Shown: positions 47,613 to 60,169 of the stretch, piece by piece
Layout: each line of letters opens with the position of its first letter
Position numbering within the stretch: position 1 is the first letter of the stretch
NCBI RefSeq assembly: GCF_036417845.1
Contig: NC_089978.1
Location: forward strand, 138,378,288-138,442,287
Reading direction: 5' to 3'
DNA from: Apteryx mantelli
Taxonomy: Eukaryota > Chordata > Aves > Apterygiformes > Apterygidae
Length of the DNA stretch: 64,000 nucleotides
Notes under the pieces: model-generated
What the model saw: the letters and a program-made list of their open reading frames with translations, nothing else
Databases searched by the model: none
Told to the model about the DNA's origin: nothing
Translations under genes and position numbers: made by a program

Positions 47613-48019
47613 ATTACATTATAGCACTTTGTAATGAAACAAGAATATGGTACACCTCATCTTTCAAGTACCAGTCTCCCCCACTCCTGTGCCCCAATTC
47701 TTATAACTGGAGATAACCAAAAGAATTATGGGCTAATGGTAAGAACTTTTTAAAACTATGCACTGCAGGAACATGTATGCAAGTGACTGAGCAGAAGTAT
47801 TATGTTTCTGTTCATAAAGAACATTTGTGTTATTTCTCCAGTGTCAACTTATAGCAGGTACCAGGACCATGCAAATTGCATGTTATTTTAAGGTGGTAAA
47901 TAGTAGCAGTTCTTCAATTTTGCAGTGTAGTACCAATAACTTCAGTCAATCCCATTAATTACTAAGTTTTCCCAAGCTTGTATGATTATGATCTAAAATC
48001 ACTTCCCCTCTAAAGACTC

Positions 48020-48475
48020 TTAAAACATTTTTGGAGCTACACATTCAGCACTCACACCCACTAAATGAGAGTCTTGATTAAGACAAACACAGTTGATTTC
48101 AGGCCTTAATATATTTTCATTATCAAGTTTTATAATGAAGTGACTAACTCCTGTATTGGGACTCACAGAGGACAACTGAGACTTTGTTAAAGTTGTTGGC
48201 AAAGTACACTTGAGGTCTGAAACAAAATAGCCAATCCAGTTTCTCATGTACGCCCCATGACTCACCACTAATATATTGGCATCTAATAGTTTAGAAGCTC
48301 CACCGTTAGAGTTAAGTTCTGGTTCACTGCAATGGTTTGTCCAAGGGAAAACCAACTTTACTTCAGATGTTCCCAAGCTGTTGCTTGCTGCACTATGCAC
48401 CTCTTGTTCTTTCTGTCCCGCTTCAACAGCTAGCTGACACAGAAATTCAAAGAAATCCCTTGCACGTTCTCTCAC
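48020..48475 (-). CDS. TIGAR: TIGAR coding exon 6 with stop
   Basis: Encodes residues 128-278. Starts [14 protein letters not shown] after acceptor TTTAG, includes the second catalytic His in VVSHGAY, and [11 protein letters not shown]. The stretch of about residues 142-190 is poorly conserved, as in other TIGAR proteins. Confidence 0.97.
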   Translation of the reverse strand: MRERARDFFEFLCQLAVEAGQKEQEVHSAASNSLGTSEVKLVFPWTNHCSEPELNSNGGASKLLDANILVVSHGAYMRNWIGYFVSDLKCTLPTTLTKSQLSSVSPNTGVSHFIIKLDNENILRPEINCVCLNQDSHLVGVSAECVAPKMF

Positions 48476-51400
48476 CTAAAGGGAAAGGTCAGAAGATCAT
48501 ATTGTGAAGACTAAGATTTCAGCTTTCAAAAAACAAACATAACTACTTCAGTTAGAAGATAAATATTTTATCTGAAACAAATCTCAAATCAGTGGTAAAC
48601 TACTTGATGGTGTGAACATTATAAGAGAACTTTTCTGCCCTTCAAATTCAAGGGTAAGAGTAATTGCCATTATCCTTCAGCCAATGAGAGCTTCATGAGG
48701 AATCAATCTCAGAAACAATATTTTAGCTCTAAAGAGGTTCCCTACTTGGCAGCCACTGCAATCAAGTCAAGTGATTCTTTTATCCTGGAAAAATAACTAC
48801 CTTTGGTCGGACTAAACTTTCAATAAAGATGTTCCTAAATAAGCAATAGCTATATCTGCACTGATGAAATGGCCTGGAAACTGGGACACAAATAAATAAA
48901 TACCATACTTCATTCAGTGTTTCTCCTCCAGAAGGCGTGAATGAAGGACACTGTTCTCCAGCAGCCTTTGCCATTGCCTTCAGGTCAGTCAAAGGCCTTC
49001 CTTCTGCAACACCATACTTCTATAAGAGGCAAGTTACAGAGACAGGGTTTAGCCAGATATATCAAGCCTCCAGTTCCACTTTCAATGCAAACATCTTTTA
49101 AAAGATTTGTTTTCTTGGATGCTTATTCATAATGTGCAGGCTTAACTAGTTTTCACATTTTATCCCATTGTTTCAAGGGGAGGCAGCAGGAATGTGTCTT
49201 TATATCTGCAATTTAAGTTTAAAAAATATATATGTTAGGTAGAGAAATATATTAAGAGCAGCATCTCATTTAAAGGGCTAACATTCAAAAAATTACCTCA
49301 GGCCTGATCTTTGACTAGATATTTTTTCCTATATACCTGACACTCAGTATAGAAAATTCAAGTGTTTTTGTAACTAAGGCTACATTGCAAACATCTCTGT
49401 ATGTAAACCTTCACAGGATGATAAGCTCCATTTACTTTTCAGCTGTAGAAAGACAACAGGGAATTTTTTTTTCAAAAGTAACATTTTCTCTATGGACCTT
49501 CTGAAAAGTCTCTACAACAGAGAATGAGTCCATTTAAAAATTAGAGTGGTTTAAAAGGAAGGAAAAACCAGCAAGTAGTCCATCTATTAAAAATAAACAA
49601 TAGCCTCCCCTCTTTTGGGGGGGGGGGCAGGAGGAAACCTTACATTATTGCTGTGGACTGTGGTGGTGGTGGTGTGTGTGGGGGAGAAGCTTTAAAGAAC
49701 ATATGCTAATGGTGTCTGGGAACAGGCGATTAACTATTTTCAATGATATGCTTGTTCCTGAGACAGAACCCCCTCATGCAAGGCTCATACCTGAAACAGT
49801 AGTAACAAACAATATATACAAACTATGCATTCTAGAAAAACTAGAAGTCACATTAAAAAAGATAATTTTTATGGTCTCTAATGTATTTTAGAAGATAGAT
49901 ACACTTGGATATGTATTACCATTTTTGACCTTGAAGATCTTTCCAAGGCATCTCTTTTAACAGTGGCATAACAGATTAATACTCTTACCACTGCAGTACT
50001 GCTAATAGATGAAAGGTGTATTCAAGTGGAAAGCTTCTTGGAAAGTCTGAAGACAGTGACAATGCTGCAGTATTTTTAAGAAAGTAAGGAGTAATACTGT
50101 ACTATCAAACCCTCAGTTATGCACAACCCAGCAATCCAGGTGTTTATGACTAGGATACTCACATGATCATTACTGAGACTTTCTTGATTTCTATGCTGTG
50201 GATATGCAATTAGCTGCCATACTGATTAATTTATTACAGCCCTCAGAATTTAAACAGACTGAAATACATTTGTTTCAGCATCTTGATCACTTCCTCTAAA
50301 GCAAAAATTTGGCAATTTAAGAACACAAAAAGTGAAGAAATAAGTGCTCTGAAACTGCTGAAAAGGAAATCCTATACTCAAAGATTTTTCCAGACTCTCC
50401 TCATGAAGGCAAGGCATGAGAGAATAGAGCTCTCTTAAAAGGACCACCAACATATGCTCTTTTAAAGTACTTAGCTTCTTTTCATGCAATTCAAGCTTAA
50501 TTCCAGTTATAAAGAGCAGTGCCTCACAATCTGGTGTGCAGAGAGTGTATATGCATTTCTACACATCCATACAAACACCATGAAGGAGAAAAAAAATGCA
50601 GAAGAGTCTTAAAGTTGAGGTTAGTCTATAAAACTCTAATATGGCCCATAATATTTCCAAAGACATCAGGTTGTGAAGCAATTAAAGATGATTGGGAGGC
50701 ATGTGTCTGATTTCAGAGGGTGAACTGGAATTTCCAACAGAACTTCAAGAGGGTCAAAATGTGAAATGCTACAATCATTTTCTGTTCTTTAAACTTTCAT
50801 TTGCCTGCTAGCAATCTGCCATCCCACTTTTGGCTTTGCAGTATTTTCTTATTTAAAATTCAGCTATCAATGTAATATCTGAAGGGTGAATGATATTAGC
50901 AGAAACAGCCAGCATTGAGTTTATTCTGATCAAAACAGTTAAAAACAGACAGGAGGTACAATTATGTTTTTTATTATGCAAAGAGGTTATTCAGGAAGAC
51001 AGATTGTTCCATCATGACTAGAAAGTTTTCCATTAGTCTTTGTACTAATGGAAAGGTATAAACAGCTAAAAAGCCAAGATCAAGTTGTGCCATCAAGGCA
51101 AGCAAAGACAGACAAAGGGAGCATCTTTACCATTTTATACATGTGTTTAGAAAACATAACTAATCTTTTGATTAAATTTAAGATAATTACTTCTACACAT
51201 AAACCTTGTCTTACATAAATCCTTAGAGCATCACAGTTATACCACTATCACTAAACATTGCCTTTGCTTCAACATTCTGCACCCAGGCAAACAACTTTAG
51301 TACCTCATGTAAAGAGTTCAGTTCTTAGTAATTAAAAACACATCAAACGGTGCTCCCCACTGTTAAACCAACTTTTTAATAAACCAGGGATCCATCAGCA

Positions 51401-54400
51401 GTAAGTTACATTTTCAAAATGTTCATTATTAAAAACAAATTCTTATGGCACTTACTCTCTCTCGAAGTCTTGCATCATACTTTATTTCCAAATCTTTGCC
51501 AAACTTATTTTTTCCTATAATTGTGGCAGCAGTCTAAAAAGTGAATATACAGTCACATCAATGAACTGTTTTCTCATGGGACAGCTATACCACCTTAAAA
51601 CCACAACCAACGTGACTTACACTAGTAGTACCCAACAAACCAATACACAAGATAAAAATCCTTCCATCTACTAGTGTCCGTCAAAATTGCACATATGGCC
51701 GTGTCAGGCCATAAAAGGTAGAAAAGCTGCAATCTCCCATAAGTTCTTTCATAATTCAAAGTCCACAACTACTGGAGACACTTAGCACCCATGAAAGGTA
51801 GGCAGCAAAATACAGATCAGCTACAGGACTTACTAGGATAAAATGCAACATCTTTTCTTGAGTATACTGTCACTCAGAAAAGAATGTGTCAGCATGATCT
51901 CTTATGTGTAGTGTGTGGGTTAAAGACTCACAAGCAGTACATTCCTAAAAACTGATCAGGTACTCTGGCTGCCAAAACATAGCATCTAACAAATCAAATT
52001 ACCTTCTGGCAAGTGGCTACTTATTATACCTCTGAAATCAAATACTCTTGAAGCAGTTCGAGGCAGGAGGATGTTTGTCAGCAACATATAAAGTGTCAGC
52101 CTTGCTGTTGGGAGGGAGACATGTATTGGATGAAATACTTGGGAAAAAAAAAAATCCAGGTCACTTTGTTTACCCGGCTTTTGATGAACACAGCATGGCC
52201 AAAAAGAGACAGAGGAAAACTCAAAGGGCTTAGTTTGCTTTTAACAATAGTCTAGATGTCTCGAGTTTTTTTCCTATACAGCTTTTTTTCTTCCAAGGAA
52301 GCATATGACTGGGGGGGCAGGGAGTGAGGGGAAGGAAGGAAGTTAGTAAAGGCAACTGACCAAGAGGAAATTCTGATACCATTCTGGAAAAAGTATTAGT
52401 TAACACAGACTAGTGAGTTGGATACTAGACAGCTGTCTGGCTGTCACAGCCAACAATGGGAACTGAAGGAGGACTAACCTGCTCCATATTTTGTGGAACA
52501 TATGAGCAGAAGGCCATACTGCACTCGCATGCAGTTTTGACTGATAATACCAGCTAGAAGTCTAAATGTCCATGTCCACTCAAATCTACATTCAAAAAAC
52601 TCATTTTGAAAATTCTCCTTGGATTCTGGCAAAGAATAATAAGCTTTGATGTACTAAACTGGATTTTATGATGTATTTAACGTATTGCCTACAAAAGACT
52701 ATGTTGCAACTTTAAGTATCTGTCATAGAATAATGTCAAAATTCAGACAAGCTTGAGTCAATTTCCTTGTATATATGAATAGTATAGTTAATTGTACGAA
52801 TACATCCTGCAATTTCTCCAGGACTAAGATCTTATTCAGTACAGACAATAGACTACATTCACTTACTGAGCATTACAGTTCAGAGTATGAACTGTAGACA
52901 CTGAACATGAAGGCTCATGCCCCATTTATAGCGCTGTAACCAAAACCTGCTCTGAGGAAGAGATGAACTTCCTCTAGCCTTTCCTACACTATTTGTTAGT
53001 AGAATATCAGCATGCTTCAGAAACATTACTGAATTTGCACAGTATTACAATGACAGAAGGGATATTATCCCCATTTTGCACATGGAAAAGGCCCAGAGCT
53101 TCTCTTACTCTTTTCAGGGTCCAACTTGTTCCAGTCCTGAACCTATCTTCTCTACTGCAGAGTTTGTGTCTTAACAGCATAGTCATCACACAGTAAGTCT
53201 CATTTTCCCCTGCAGATTTTGGTGTTAAGAGTTACGTTCTGTTCACATCAAATCCCAGCTTGCTTGACAAGTTGCCTTCTATTTTTCATTCCAGGTCTGT
53301 CTGCACTCTTCTGTACTGCTGATTTTTGAAGCTAGTCTTCAACCCCTCCCCTTCTAGGCTTATTCTCTCAAACAGGCTCCCCTGTCTAGCCTGTCTCTTC
53401 ATTTGCTCTACATGCTCACTTTGTATTTCCTTCATCTCTTGGAATTTTTGCCCAGCTAGTCCAATTCTCTTCACATAATCTTCATTTTCTCCTGACCCGC
53501 TCAGACTTGAATGCTTAGCTGCCAGCCATGGGCAGTAGCCAGAGGACCATGCACCTCTCCTGGTTTCAGAGACCAGTGCACACCTTGACTACAGCAGATA
53601 GAAGAGACAATGCAAGAAAAACTGAACTTCACCACTAACAATTTCTTTAACAACTTTTGTTTTCTCTTTTGCAAGGCAACTTGTACACTCCTTTCATACT
53701 AGAGCTATGAAGTGACAGTATGGTAAAGGACACTCTTCATAAATTTGCAGCTGCCAAAAAAGGGAGTATCTAAGCAAGTGCAAACTGCAGCTTTACACAT
53801 CTTTGGAAAGACTCAGCAAAGTTTGGATAGCTCTTCAAAAGAATGGTAAAACATTTCCACATGCTTCTCAGGGAAAAGGCTGTCTCTAATATATAGAACA
53901 AAAATATATATATCAACCTTACTCTGAAATGGCTGAGCATTTCAAAAAGTTACCCCTTAGGCAGGCACATAGCACAGAAAGTCTTAAGAACATTAAAAAA
54001 CAGTATTAAACTTGTAAAACATAATTACTGCCATTCACACACTTAACTGCCTAACAAGTCACTTCCTTTATTATTGCATTGCAAGACTCAGAACCATAAG
54101 ACACTGTCTAAAGAAGATAGGCTTGCTTATAGACTGTGTATCCTGTGCTTCCTCTCCTTCTCTAGTTCGCTTTTCGGCCTAAATTGTGCTGCTACAGCAG
54201 TTTATGGGACTGTGCTGCAAAACGGATCAGCAAGATAATGTGTTAAAAAGAAAGATTTTAACTTAGATTTTGTTGATCTGGTTTGCAACAAGGCTTCACA
54301 GACTTTTGTAGCAGCACAACTGAGGGAAAAGCAAGAAGCAAGCAGGGCTACTGAGAATTTCCTCATAGTTTCAATCATGTGAAACCTACATGTCTCCTGA

Positions 54401-57400
54401 AACCACAGCATCAGTAACAGAAGACAAATATTTAAGGAGAGGGCTTCCACAGGAGATGTGACCTTCCTATAACAGCCGATCTATGTCTCTCCATTTAATA
54501 GTTTTGTTTCCCTAAATTTTTTGATCATTTTGTAATCTTGCACACAAAATCACACATAACCCCACTCAGTAATCAGCACCATTTCCTCTTTAATTAAATT
54601 ATTGAAATATTGCATCAAGGTGAAGGGTATGCTATTACATTCAGTCCTGCCAAAATCTGCCTTTTCCACATATTCACTGATCCTTGCACTGACTTTACAG
54701 CAAAACTTGATCTTGCTTATACTGGCCTGCATTCTTCAAAAGAACACAGCATGCAGCCACAGTGAACAGCTATACCACAGCCAATTTGTTTTGATTCTTT
54801 AAAGAAAAACTGACTTAGGCCTATGTTACATGTGAGTCCTCATTACTACTTTTAGCAAGAACCTATGCATATATAAAATAATGGCAGACTAAAAGACTAA
54901 CACTGCATGACATCCAAAAAAGCAAGTCAGCCTTCATCACTTCCTAACTCAGCTGTTTGCTTTAAAGTTTCCTTGCTCAGAGGTCTTCTTGAATTCTACC
55001 CAAGTCCAACTTTAGTTTTAAATCCATCAAAATTGCTTTTGGCTTTCCTTCATTGTAATATTTTTGCACCATCAATAGCAAATAAATGCAAAATACTGAA
55101 GCTAATATTTACATCCAATCACCTCAAGAAGCACTTGCCTGCTTTGCTCGAAGGAGGTCACTTGAAAAGACATGGGTAAACTTCACATTACTGAGAAATA
55201 CACCAGCAGCATCTGCTTGTCTGAAACCAATATCAGAGAGGGGCTCATCCACTCCTTGACCTGCAAAATAAAAACCCATCAACATTAAGACATGCAAATT
55301 TTAGATAATTTACCAGCTGAGCAAGCATGATAGCAATAGAAAATCTGCTCAGCAATAATAAAGTCCTTTTCTTTCAGTAGACCCAAGTATTAGTAAAAAT
55401 GACTGCTCCTCTGGTTTTCCCTGAACTCAATCACACAAATTGAGTGAAAACAGGGCACACAGGCTAGGAAATCAGAAAGATTATTATTGATTTTATTTAT
55501 ATTAACGTATGTATTTCCAAAAGTTAATCATAATACAGAGGCCTTCATTTTCTACATGTGAGTAGTCATTTTAAATCACTTGTCCTTTTTAGAATAGTCT
55601 CTGGCAGGCTTCCTGCTAAAGGAGTCTCACAGTTGAAAAAAAATCAAACTCAAAGAAATTTGTTGATTATAATAAGAAAAAACAAACAGACAATACAATT
55701 GAGATGTCGTTTATACTAAAATGCACACAGGAAGAAACATGCACATCAGGAGAGGCAAGCCCTAACAAACATGAAATGCCTGTTCCTCCCCACTGCCTAA
55801 CATTGACAATGCCTTAAAGGAATGAGTCAACAAGAAGGGATTCTGTATAATGGGGGGGGAAAAAAAAAAAAACAGCAAATACTCTTTGTTTCACAACAAT
55901 TTTATAGTTGATGTAAACACAGTCTGTTACAGTCTCTTCCTCTCTGCTACTCCTCTACTTCTTACATTGACACTAATGCTCACACAAGTGAGTATAGCAA
56001 ATACTTGCTCATAGCAAGTAAGTATAGCAAATCTAGCTGAAAAGTAACCCTTCAAAACACTGTTTTCAGACAGAGCAGACTGGAACTAACTCATCATAGA
56101 GCTCTTGGGCAATGCTGAGAAAAGCAGCATTATAGCAATCCAGCTTTAATGGCATAAAGGTTTGGTCCTGTCACAGCTTCAGAGAATCTGTAAGAGAACC
56201 AAGAATTGTGGTGGAGTGACAAATGTGTAACAAATGGCTTTGTCCACACTTTTATCAAATATTTTATTTCTGTAGGAAGCCAAAGCAGAGTATGCACTTC
56301 CCATCATATCCAGACAACAACAAAAACAATTTTCACCAAGAAAATAAACAATTGATTATTTATAAGCTTACAGTAGCATGAGATAGGACGTCAGAAGTCC
56401 AGGAGTTGGGGGGTAAGAGGGGGACAGAAGCCTACTACATATCATCTGACACACAGAAGTAGCAATTACAAAGACACTATTAGTACTTTTAAGAACATGA
56501 AGCTTTATTCTCTTTATTATGAACACAAAGGCCATGCAGCAAGAACTGTAAGTTGTAATGTCAAAACAAAGATAGGAAAATCTAGAAGCACAATTCTTCC
56601 TCACAGCCTGTAGCATTGCATACAATTTATTTTATTCTGAGCACAATCTCATTAGGTTCCTTGCAGCTGTGAGACTCAGTATTCCTAAAGACACCCAAAC
56701 AGCTCAGATTTTTTAGTTCTGGGTGTACAAAGTCAGCAATCACTATCGAAAAGCCTGGCTTAAGTTTTGTTTACAGACAGTCTTTACAGAAAGAACTGGG
56801 ATTGATTAATTCAAGCACTTAATCTTCACTTTTCACACTTCCTTGCTCTACTTTATACTTTTCTGCAAGGGAAAGATTACCTTCTCACAGCAACAACCTC
56901 CTTTACAACATGATTGTCATTCATCCCTCTGCAGCTCCCTACCAACTCTGGTCATCGAATACACATGCACCTGGTTTGTTCTTTGCCAGAGCTGCACCAC
57001 TCCCACTTCTCATCTGAAACCCAGAACCCCTTTTCCCAGGCTTGATACAAACTGCTAAGACTTAACATAGTGCTGTGTGTTATTCTGGCATCCTTAATAA
57101 CAGATGCTGCTATAGTTTTATTTGATTACAGATAGCTTTTTTTCCTGTTTGGAAAAAGGAAGTGTTCTAACACTCCTGAAAGTACCAGAAGCACACCACT
57201 ATTTCTAGACACTTTGAGGAGACTGGCTTATTAGAATCATAGTTCACTACAGTTATCAAGCTAATGTACTGACCTGCAAATAAGGTCTCTTAAGGTATAC
57301 ATTATTATTCAGTAATAATATTAAATATGTTAACACTTGATTATGGGAGTTCTCATTTTTCAGGGAAGCATAGTTTTACCCTTCTAACAAGCTAGTAGCA

Positions 57401-60046
57401 TGACTGATACTAACCTTGCAGTATCTTGTCTTTGTTGTATCTTGTTTCCGCACTGAAAGAGATTACAGACAAAAACAAAAAAAAAACAAAACCAAGAAAC
57501 TTCACTCATCATAATTTTAGTCCAAGTTCAAAAAGATTATTATAGTAGATACAAACAAAAGATGGCAGAGTCAGAATATGAAAAATGAGAGAGTACAGTA
57601 TAGCCTCTTTTCAAAAAGACATATTTGAAGACCTCACAAGAAAATAAAAGTATTTTCAAGCTGTCAATCCCAATCATGTCTTCAATATTTACTAACACAA
57701 ACGAATCTGAAACAGAAGGAAGTAATTGCTTAAATTAATAGTAAATGAAGCAAAAATTATCTATTAGAACAACTAATCCATGTTGGAGGGAGGGAAGAAA
57801 AAGGAAGAATCTAGAGTCCTCTATGCTTTAAAAGGGAGCCAATATGAGAGATTAAAGATACAGCAGCAGAGCTGATTGCAAACCCTGAACTAGCACAGCT
57901 TAAGACAACAGAACTATAAACTACTAGAATAAACACCACTTTCTTTGGGAAATAAAATACTCTGTCTTGAAAACCATAATCGAGAGTACTTCAAGAGAAG
58001 AGCAACTAAAACAATTTGCAGATGTATCTAATGAGGGAAAATTTAACAACTAAATTTGACAAGAATAAAGTTCGAATACTGACTTCACTGAGACTGCTCA
58101 TGTGAGTCAAGTGTCACCTCCCTGAGTTTCTGCAGTAGAAAGGCCAAACTTGTTGCTTGCTTTTTAAGTGGAGAGCTATCAACACTGCTGGACAGAAGTC
58201 CGCAAGATGAGCCCCAATTAGAAAACTGAAGACAGAAAGAGAAAACACTGTTTTGGAATGCTTCAAACTCCTTCCTGAATAGCATACAGCAATTTACTTT
58301 TCAGCCTCTGCCCACGTCTTGAACAGCTACTTCCATCTTCCTGAGGAAAATACAGCAGTCTGGATGGAGTCTATCCTACAGGTAATCAATCGGGGTGGAG
58401 GGAGGAATGTGCAGTTTTCCAAGTAGCACTAGTATTGACTAACATACACAAGCACAGTCTAAGTTACCACATTTGATGGAACTCCTATCCATTTTCTATC
58501 GAATGAATTTTGGAGCTTTCTGAAGTGTCTGTGGAAGTCCCATTTGAAGATTTCAAATCTAACAAATTATTTCAGCCTCATATGTTTCCTAGCTGATCTA
58601 AAAGTAAGGCTGCAACTAGAACAGCAAGTCACCAAATTCAGGTCTTTAAGGGAATTCAGAAGCAATTCCTAACACAAGGAAAATCAGAAAATAGAAATCA
58701 CTGTTTCAGTGATACTAATCAAGCATCAATATTCCTGCTATCAATTGCAGGAAGCCGGAGCTGGTGTTTGTTTACCCATATACGTATGTTTCCAGCAGAG
58801 AAAGCTGACTGAAGATCTTTGTCAATATCCACTGTATCTTTAAAGAAAAAAAACTAACCACATACATTTTAAAGAAGTCATAGATGTCAGTGCTTGCTTT
58901 TAACATTTCACAGTAGAAATTACCATTCCTAAATGAACTCTTCACCCCACCGGAGTGCTTTTAGCAGGGGAAAGGTCTTATGACCAATTACTTAAGAGTC
59001 CACAAATAGCTCCTCCTAATTTTATGTATAACACTGTACTTCAATCAATATTGAACTATACTGATATAGTTAGACTTGATAGTGAACTAAGATACACTAG
59101 AACAGACTCATCTACCTACTAAGATCTAGTAACACCAGAGGCAACTAAAAAGGCCCTCCAGGTCAAATATTTCCCTGACCAAATTGAAGTCAGGCAAAAA
59201 TATCATTAAGGCACACAGTGTTGGTTTTATACTTTCTTCAAGAGTCAAACATTTATTTTAGCTATTACGATAGCTGTGAAACTAGCATGGCATCTTCACT
59301 TATTCCATTTGACTTTTAGAAAAACTGTGTGCCTTTAGATCATTAAAGAGGCGAGCACTTCACAGAGCGAGTTAAATGGCTGAGCAAGAAGATCTCCAAC
59401 ACAGACAAAGGCCTTTGAATTACTGAACGTGTTTTTGATTCAGCTGGATTATCTTCTAAATGAGAAAATTCCAGAGGAGATAACACAGCCCGTGGAAAGC
59501 ACTGCAAAGGTTGTATCCTGTGCAGGGACGAGATCACTGTGAGCGCTTCCTCAGGCATTCAGATTTTTTTCCACTTTGAGAGTTAAGACAGAAGCATCTA
59601 ACGGAAACCCTCCCCAACTGGCTCAGGCTACTGTAAGTGACACAGGACCGCTGCCGGAGATGGACCCCCCTGAGCTCCAGCCTCATGCAAGCAGCCGTCG
59701 CCCCTAGGCTCCCGCCCGCCTGGGCACGGCTCGGGCGCCACGTTCCCAGCCGCAGCTTTTCGCGGTCGCTATAGCCAGGGCAACGTCCGAGCGAGCCAAG
59801 GGCAGATGGCACCCCGGAGAGCCCGCGCGCCCGGCTCCATCACCGCCCCAGCTGCTTCACCAGGTCGCGGGGGGCCGCAGGCCCCGCTGACGCCACCGAC
59901 CCGGGCCAGCCTCCAAATCGCGGGGGAGGGGCAAGCAGGGGAATGGCAAAGGTTCCCCACGGTGCTACAGGACGCCCCCACGGGAAGAGGCTTCGGGGCA
60001 CCCGCAGTACTCACTGCCGCACGACAGTCAGCCCGAAGCACGCCAT
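48020..60046 (-). CDS. TIGAR: TIGAR, fructose-2,6-bisphosphatase/histidine phosphatase (six coding exons, 278 aa)
   Basis: A cytosolic phosphatase of the phosphoglycerate mutase superfamily, described as a p53 target in human. It lowers fructose-2,6-bisphosphate, acts on 2,3-bisphosphoglycerate in vitro, and diverts glucose into the pentose phosphate path. The exons, in transcription order, are 60015-60046, 57415-57452, 55139-55260, 51456-51533, 48909-49019 and 48020-48475. They join without a stop into 278 codons (human 270). The first residues [14 protein letters not shown] carry the phospho-accepting His11, but the usual RHG reads RHA. Further conserved blocks are [15 protein letters not shown] (25-39), [11 protein letters not shown] (54-64), RLRERKYGVAEG (86-97, with the family's acid Glu89), SGGETLNE (120-127) and [10 protein letters not shown] with His200 matching human His198. 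The tail is a few residues longer than human. Intron 3 has a GC donor. The start is the only ATG in frame with the conserved N terminus, in a CpG island. Confidence 0.97.
48476..48908 (-). other. TIGAR: TIGAR intron 5
   Basis: A 433-bp intron with donor GAA|GTATGG. No repeats seen. Confidence 0.9.
48909..49019 (-). CDS. TIGAR: TIGAR coding exon 5
   Basis: 111 bp, 37 whole codons, residues 91-127: KYGVAEG through SGGETLNE. The residue aligned with human Glu102 is Asp here. Confidence 0.96.
49020..51455 (-). other. TIGAR: TIGAR intron 4
   Basis: A 2436-bp GT-AG intron. A G11 run at 49617-49627 and a GGT/GT patch at 49660-49684 are the only structures noted. Confidence 0.9.
49617..49684. repeat. 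G-rich low-complexity patch
   Basis: An 11-G homopolymer (49617-49627) followed about 30 bp later by GGTGGTGGT, GTGTGTG and GGGGG. Simple-sequence DNA with G-quadruplex potential on the plus strand. Confidence 0.85.
51456..51533 (-). CDS. TIGAR: TIGAR coding exon 4
   Basis: 78 bp, 26 whole codons, residues 65-90, ending KYDARLRER with the probable catalytic Glu89. Acceptor TTTTTAG and donor AGA|GTAAGT. Confidence 0.95.
51534..55138 (-). other. TIGAR: TIGAR intron 3 (GC-AG)
   Basis: A 3605-bp intron whose donor reads CAG|GCAAGT, the usual context of the rare GC-AG class. A MIR-like trace lies at about 53040-53100 (TTATCCCCATTTTGCACATG). Confidence 0.85.
53040..53100 (-). repeat. Possible MIR-like relic
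   Basis: Contains ATTATCCCCATTTTGCACAT followed by GGAAAAGGCCCAGAG, like the reverse MIR core 'ttatccccattttacagatgaggaaactgaggcacagag'. Too short and decayed for certainty. Confidence 0.4.
55139..55260 (-). CDS. TIGAR: TIGAR coding exon 3
   Basis: 122 bp encoding the last two bases of Gly24 through Gln64: [24 protein letters not shown]. Acceptor TTTTGCAG. Confidence 0.97.
55261..57414 (-). other. TIGAR: TIGAR intron 2
   Basis: A 2154-bp intron with donor CAAG|GTTAGT. Contains the direct-repeat/hairpin structure at 55986-56032; otherwise nothing recognised. Confidence 0.9.
55986..56032. repeat. Direct repeats flanking a perfect 8-bp hairpin
   Basis: A 17-mer at 55986-56002 recurs at 56016-56032 with one change (core AGTATAGCAAAT). 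Between them TACTTGCT (56002-56009) and AGCAAGTA (56013-56020) form a perfect stem with a 3-nt loop. Confidence 0.8.
57415..57452 (-). CDS. TIGAR: TIGAR coding exon 2 (38-bp microexon)
   Basis: Completes His11 and encodes [12 protein letters not shown] and the first base of Gly24. Length and phases equal the mammalian exon. The acceptor is CTTTCAG. It is easily missed by ORF-based methods. Confidence 0.93.
57453..60014 (-). other. TIGAR: TIGAR intron 1
   Basis: A 2562-bp GT-AG intron; its first 370 bp lie inside the CpG island. No known repeat seen. Confidence 0.9.
60015..60046 (-). CDS. TIGAR: TIGAR coding exon 1
   Basis: 32 coding bp: [10 protein letters not shown] plus two bases of His11. 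Donor CGGCA|GTGAGT. Residues align one to one with human MARFALTVVR. Confidence 0.93.
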
Positions 60047-60148
60047 GGCACGGAGAAGCACCCACGTCCCGCACCCACACGCGCGCCAGCGCGCCCGCCG
60101 GCTTCTCGTGCCTGCACTGCGACGCCCCACCCCCCGTCTCCGTTCGCC

Positions 60149-60153
60149 TATTG
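60149..60153 (-). promoter_or_regulatory. TIGAR: CCAAT box (reverse orientation on the plus strand)
   Basis: CTATTGG on the plus strand gives CCAATAG in the TIGAR sense, about 100 bp before the start codon. A typical NF-Y position. Confidence 0.5.
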
Positions 60154-60169
60154 GCCCCTCCGTGCCAGG

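Noticed and set aside
59929-59938. p53 half-site-like GGGCAAGCAG in TIGAR intron 1
   Set aside because: Human TIGAR has a p53 site in this general area, but this match is 9 of 10 for one half only and no good second half adjoins it.
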